64,000 nt of DNA from an uncultured Prevotellaceae bacterium. Lineage in GTDB: Bacteria; Bacteroidota; Bacteroidia; Bacteroidales; Muribaculaceae. The translations under genes and the position numbers were made by a program. The stretch covers positions 62,001 to 126,000 of the forward strand of contig ONGE01000012.1 of the NCBI GenBank assembly GCA_900317325.1, read 5' to 3'. The notes under the pieces are model-generated. The model was not told the origin of the DNA. It worked only from the letters and a program-made list of their open reading frames with translations, and made no database searches. Shown piece after piece: positions 60,663 to 64,000 of this stretch. Numbering within the stretch: the first letter of the stretch is position 1; every line of letters begins with the position of its first letter.

Positions 60663-62660
60663 ATGAAACGGATACTATATATCGTGGTGGGCTTGATGAT
60701 GGCATCGATAGTGCTGTCGCTGGCATCATGCAAGGGCCCGAAACTCAAGGAGGCCGACGAGGCCTACGACCGTGGCGAATACTTTGATGCCGCGACCATC
60801 TACCGCAAACTCTATAATCGCTATAACCGCAAGGAGGATGCCTGGCTGCGTGGCGAATTGGCTTTCCAGCTGGGTATGTGCCACCTGAAGCTCAATCAGG
60901 GAAATCGCGCTACTGCAGCGTTCCAGAACGCCATCCGTTACGAATACGAGGACACGACGCTCATGCTGTGTCTGGCTCAGGCCCAGCAGCGCGAGGGCCA
61001 GTACGCGGCTGCCATCAACAGCTATAACGAGTATCTTGAAATCGCCCCCGACAGTTGGGAAGCCCGGGTGGGCATCCGCGGCTGTGAGTTGGCCCCCCAG
61101 TGGAAAGAGGAGGGCTCGCGTTACATCGTCAAGCAAGACAAGCTGTTCAATTCACGCCGTGCCGACTATTGCCCCATGTATCTCGACAAGAACCTGGAGT
61201 ACATTTATTATACCTCGACCAACGAGAAATCGACGGGTGAACTGCGCAGCGAGATCACAGGCACCAAGAAGGGCGACATCTACTTCTCCAAGAAGGACGA
61301 GAAGGGCAAGTGGACACGTCCCGAGGTCGTTGACGGTGGCTTGAACACCGAGCACGACGAGGGTGCGCCCGCATTCTCGCCCGACGGCTCGACGATGTAT
61401 CTGGCGCGTGCCGTGCGCCAGGACTGGCCAACCGTTGTTGAAATCTACACCAGCACGCGCAGCGAGGCCAAGTGGAGTGCACCGCAGAAGTATGAAATCA
61501 CCGGCGACACCCTGAGCAACTATGCTGACCCCTTTGTCAGCCCCGACGGACAATGGCTGTACTTCGCCAGCGACATCCCGGGCGGACAAGGCGGCATCGA
61601 CATCTGGCGCATCAACCTCAAGGACAAGCACGGTACCCTGGAGAACATGGGGCCGCAAATCAATACCAAGGGCAACGAGCGTTACCCCAACGTGCGCACC
61701 GACAGCCTCTTGTACTTTGCCAGCGACGGTCATCCCGGCATGGGTGGTCTTGACTTGTTCGTGGCCAAACTGCAACCCCGCGAAGAAGGCGACAACGTCT
61801 CGATGGACCGCTGGGAGATAGAGAATATGGGCGTGCCGATGAATTCGTCGGCCGATGACTTCGGTATCACCTTCGGTCAGGGCGAGAGCGGTTTCTTCTC
61901 CAGCAACCGTGGTGATGCGCGTGGCTATGACCACATTTTCAGCTTCATCAAGCCCGACCTGCAGATATGGATTTCGGGATATGTTGTCGATAAGGACGAC
62001 GAGCCTGTGCCCAACGCGGTCATCCGCATCGTGGGCGACGACGGCAGTAACCAGAAGACCGCCTCCAAGCCCGACGGTTCCTTCCGCTTCGACCTGCAGC
62101 GTGGCGTCAAGTATGCCATGCTGGCCAGTGCCGACGGCTACCTCAATGCCCGTCAGGAGTTTGAGAGTGACAGCGTCGAGGAGGATGCCGAGTACAACGT
62201 GGACTTCATCCTCGCCGCGATGTTCAAGGCACAGGTGGTCGAGAACATTTTCTACGACTTTGACAAGGCCGTGCTGCGTGACGAGTCCAAACTGGCCCTC
62301 GACAGCATGGTGCTGCTGCTCAAGGATCATCCTAACATCGTCATCGAGATGGCCTCGCACACCGACCGCGTGGGTAGTGCGAAATACAATCAGGGATTGT
62401 CGCAACGCCGCGCTCAGAGTGTGGTGGACTACCTGATCGAGAACGGCATTCCGCGCGAGCGACTCAAACCCGCCGGCTATGGCGAGTCGCGCCCCAAGAC
62501 GGTGACCAAGCGCATCCACAGTCAGTATCCCCAGTTCGAGGAAGGCGTGACGCTCAACGAGGAATTCATCAAGACGCTGAGCAAGGAGGAGCAAGAAGCG
62601 GCCGACCAAATCAATCGCCGCACCGAGTTCACCGTCCTCGACACCGACTTCCAATACTGA
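60663..62660 (+). CDS. porE: PorE-like outer-membrane lipoprotein (TPR, beta-propeller, CRD and OmpA domains)
   Basis: 665 residues. A lipoprotein signal with lipobox SLASC (Cys at about 23) is followed by TPR helices (about 28-150), a beta-propeller of PD40/WD40-like repeats (FSPDGSTMYL, VSPDGQWLYFASD, LYFASDGHPGMGGLDLFV; about 170-430), a carboxypeptidase-regulatory-like domain (about 435-510), and a C-terminal OmpA domain (about 520-640, with NIVIEMASHTDRVG and QGLSQRRAQSVVDYLIENGI). This layout matches PorE (PG1058) of the Porphyromonas gingivalis type IX secretion system, which ties the system to peptidoglycan. Other OmpA/PD40 paralogues exist, so a T9SS role is likely but not proven. 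Confidence 0.82.
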   Translation: MKRILYIVVGLMMASIVLSLASCKGPKLKEADEAYDRGEYFDAATIYRKLYNRYNRKEDAWLRGELAFQLGMCHLKLNQGNRATAAFQNAIRYEYEDTTLMLCLAQAQQREGQYAAAINSYNEYLEIAPDSWEARVGIRGCELAPQWKEEGSRYIVKQDKLFNSRRADYCPMYLDKNLEYIYYTSTNEKSTGELRSEITGTKKGDIYFSKKDEKGKWTRPEVVDGGLNTEHDEGAPAFSPDGSTMYLARAVRQDWPTVVEIYTSTRSEAKWSAPQKYEITGDTLSNYADPFVSPDGQWLYFASDIPGGQGGIDIWRINLKDKHGTLENMGPQINTKGNERYPNVRTDSLLYFASDGHPGMGGLDLFVAKLQPREEGDNVSMDRWEIENMGVPMNSSADDFGITFGQGESGFFSSNRGDARGYDHIFSFIKPDLQIWISGYVVDKDDEPVPNAVIRIVGDDGSNQKTASKPDGSFRFDLQRGVKYAMLASADGYLNARQEFESDSVEEDAEYNVDFILAAMFKAQVVENIFYDFDKAVLRDESKLALDSMVLLLKDHPNIVIEMASHTDRVGSAKYNQGLSQRRAQSVVDYLIENGIPRERLKPAGYGESRPKTVTKRIHSQYPQFEEGVTLNEEFIKTLSKEEQEAADQINRRTEFTVLDTDFQY

Positions 62661-62722
62661 TACAAGAAACTTGTAGTCTTGTTGACAACCAAGGTAACAA
62701 GAACGACAACAATAGCAATATC

Positions 62723-63802
62723 ATGGCAGATATTACAATTCAAGTTCCCGAATCAGAATACAATTCAATACAGCGACAGGCTGTCGCAGTTATTGACAAA
62801 ACACGCAACATAGTGGCCGCCAGTATCACATCGGCAATAGGATCTGCGCATTGGGAACTTGGCAAATTGTTGCATGACAAGAAATTAGAGAATAAACACG
62901 GAAGTGGTGTCGTGAATCGACTGTCCATGGATTTGAAAGAGCGTTTTCCGCAGATGGGAATGTCGGCACGCAACCTGTGGGACATGAAGAAGTTCTATGA
63001 ACGGTTTTGTGACAGTGATCCAAAACTGCGACAGGTTGTCGCACTTTTGCCATGGGGACATACATTGAAGTTGATGCAGAAGTTCGGGAACGATGATGAG
63101 GCGATTCTCTATTACGCTCAAGAAACTATAGCTAAAGGCTGGAGCAGAGACTTGTTGACGAATGCTATCAGTATGCAAATGCACTTGCGTAAAAGCGAAC
63201 CGACAGACAATAACTTTGCTCTGACATTACCGACAGCTCAAGCCCAACTAGCCGATGAGGTATTCCGTAGTAGCTATAATCTCGGTTTCCTTGGTGTTCG
63301 CAATCCGATTCTAGAAACGGAACTTGAAACGAGGCTTGTCAATAAAGTGAAGCAATTCTTGTTGGAGTTGGGACGAGGTTTTACCTATATTGGTAATCAG
63401 CATGAACTTGAGTATAATGGCAAAGTCAGTCGAGTGGATATGCTCTTTTATCATCGTGGATTGCGTTGCCTTGTCGCCTTTGATTTGAAGATTGGCGAAT
63501 TCAAACCCGAATATGCGGGCAAGATGAACTACTATCTCTCGTTACTGGATCGTCTTGAACGGCGAGACGATGAAAACCGCTCTATTGGAATCATACTTTG
63601 CGCAGAAAAGGATAAAGTTGAGGTTGAACTGGCTCTGGAAGATATAGGTAAACCTATCGGTGTAGCCGATTATCAACTGATTATTCCGCAGGAAGAACTG
63701 AAACGAGTCATTGCTGACGAGGTTGAAGCGTTCGGCAGAGAGGTGCCTTACCGAACTGAATTACCCTTGTTGGACAGCGAGCATAACAATGATGAGAATT
63801 AA
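62723..63802 (+). CDS. YhcG-type PDDEXK nuclease-family protein (DUF1016)
   Basis: 359 residues. The N-terminal DUF1016 domain (about 20-165; SAHWELGKLLHDKK, RLSMDLKERFPQMGMSARNL) precedes a PDDEXK nuclease domain (about 180-345) with the metal-binding set in SRVDMLFYHRGLRCLVAFDL and the lysine following in KIGEFKPEYAGKMNYYL. YhcG-type proteins are common accessory genes in restriction or mobile-element contexts; their natural target is not known. Bases are clearly more AT-rich than in the upstream genes, suggesting recent acquisition. The 62-nt leader has two short inverted repeats (TACAAG/CTTGTA and CTTGTT/AACAAG). Confidence 0.85.
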   Translation: MADITIQVPESEYNSIQRQAVAVIDKTRNIVAASITSAIGSAHWELGKLLHDKKLENKHGSGVVNRLSMDLKERFPQMGMSARNLWDMKKFYERFCDSDPKLRQVVALLPWGHTLKLMQKFGNDDEAILYYAQETIAKGWSRDLLTNAISMQMHLRKSEPTDNNFALTLPTAQAQLADEVFRSSYNLGFLGVRNPILETELETRLVNKVKQFLLELGRGFTYIGNQHELEYNGKVSRVDMLFYHRGLRCLVAFDLKIGEFKPEYAGKMNYYLSLLDRLERRDDENRSIGIILCAEKDKVEVELALEDIGKPIGVADYQLIIPQEELKRVIADEVEAFGREVPYRTELPLLDSEHNNDEN

Positions 63803-63824
63803 TGATTAATGGTAATTTGCTGAA

Positions 63825-64000
63825 ATGAAACAACTTAGAGCCGTTTTACTTATCCTTATTACCATATTATCTCTCGGAGCAATAGCACAAGAGCAAAGAA
63901 CAGATACAATTATTCCAAAGTTCTTAATCAACGGCTATTTTTTTCGTGAGTTACCAAATCTTCCAGATGCTAATCCAAGTTACACACGACTGAAAGATTC
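63825..64000 (+). CDS. Secreted protein, N-terminal part (cut by window end)
   Basis: The first 58 residues are visible: a signal peptide (MKQLRAVLLILITILSLGAI ending AQ) and an Asn/Pro-rich mature start (PKFLINGYFFRELPNLPDAN). It starts 22 nt after the YhcG-type gene and shares its AT-rich base use. The product cannot be identified from this fragment. Confidence 0.6.
   Translation, partial: MKQLRAVLLILITILSLGAIAQEQRTDTIIPKFLINGYFFRELPNLPDANPSYTRLKD

Overview
The window looks like a chromosomal segment of a gut-type member of the Bacteroidales, close to Muribaculaceae or Prevotellaceae; the genus cannot be settled from the sequence alone. The evidence is: promoters of the Bacteroidetes form (TTG or TTTG, 19-21 nt, then TAnnTTTG) before many genes; a TonB/OmpA/OMF-rich envelope; an RND operon with a PG0541-type partner; a 2-oxoacid:ferredoxin oxidoreductase; a PorE-like type IX secretion (T9SS) protein; T9SS-like C-terminal tails; BspA-like leucine-rich repeat proteins; and C10 (streptopain-like) peptidases.

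Layout. 1-850: tail of an RluA-type pseudouridine synthase and a small secreted TonB_C protein. 1066-11233: four tandem C10 cysteine peptidases, each with signal peptide, Spi-like inhibitory prodomain, catalytic domain, Ig-like domain, an FN3 domain that appears to be split by an inserted beta-sandwich, and a C-terminal type I dockerin. 11357-15240: a three-gene polysaccharide operon (flippase, GT2 glycosyltransferase, FrhB-type iron-sulfur protein) with a structured leader and a strong terminator. 15384-20957: a tiny CTD-only secreted protein, cardiolipin synthase, ispE, grpE, dnaJ and a pseudouridine synthase. 21041-25165 (minus): TPR protein, solute-binding protein and aminotransferase, with tandem repeats between them. 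25735-28728: a secreted hypothetical protein converging on a putative porin. 28827-35466 (minus): efflux operon TetR - TolC - adaptor - RND pump - PG0541-like protein. 35658-39104 (minus): a fifth, larger C10 peptidase. 39383-48587: DUF2461 protein, membrane pyrophosphatase, two small hypotheticals, an AAA/DUF4143 ATPase, and a four-subunit korDABC-type operon whose 55-residue ferredoxin subunit is easily missed. 48683-59601 (minus): secreted endonuclease I, RecD-like helicase, two BspA-like proteins, a RAYT-type transposase with an extra C-terminal domain, and an OPT transporter; tRNA-Ser(GGA) lies on the plus strand among them. 59747-64000: secreted hypothetical, PorE-like OmpA lipoprotein, YhcG-type PDDEXK nuclease, and the start of another secreted protein.

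How it fits together. The dominant theme is secreted or surface protein. Five large proteins end in dockerins (four C10 peptidases and one BspA-like protein). Four others end in T9SS-like tails (fifth C10 peptidase, endonuclease, the CTD-only protein, and the 25735 protein). The PorE-like lipoprotein is part of the secretion machinery that such tails would use. No cohesin is visible in the window, so the dockerin partner is unknown. This dockerin/peptidase set, and the RAYT gene flanked by two related REP-like sequences, are the parts most worth following up. All functional statements come from motif reading; no database search was run.
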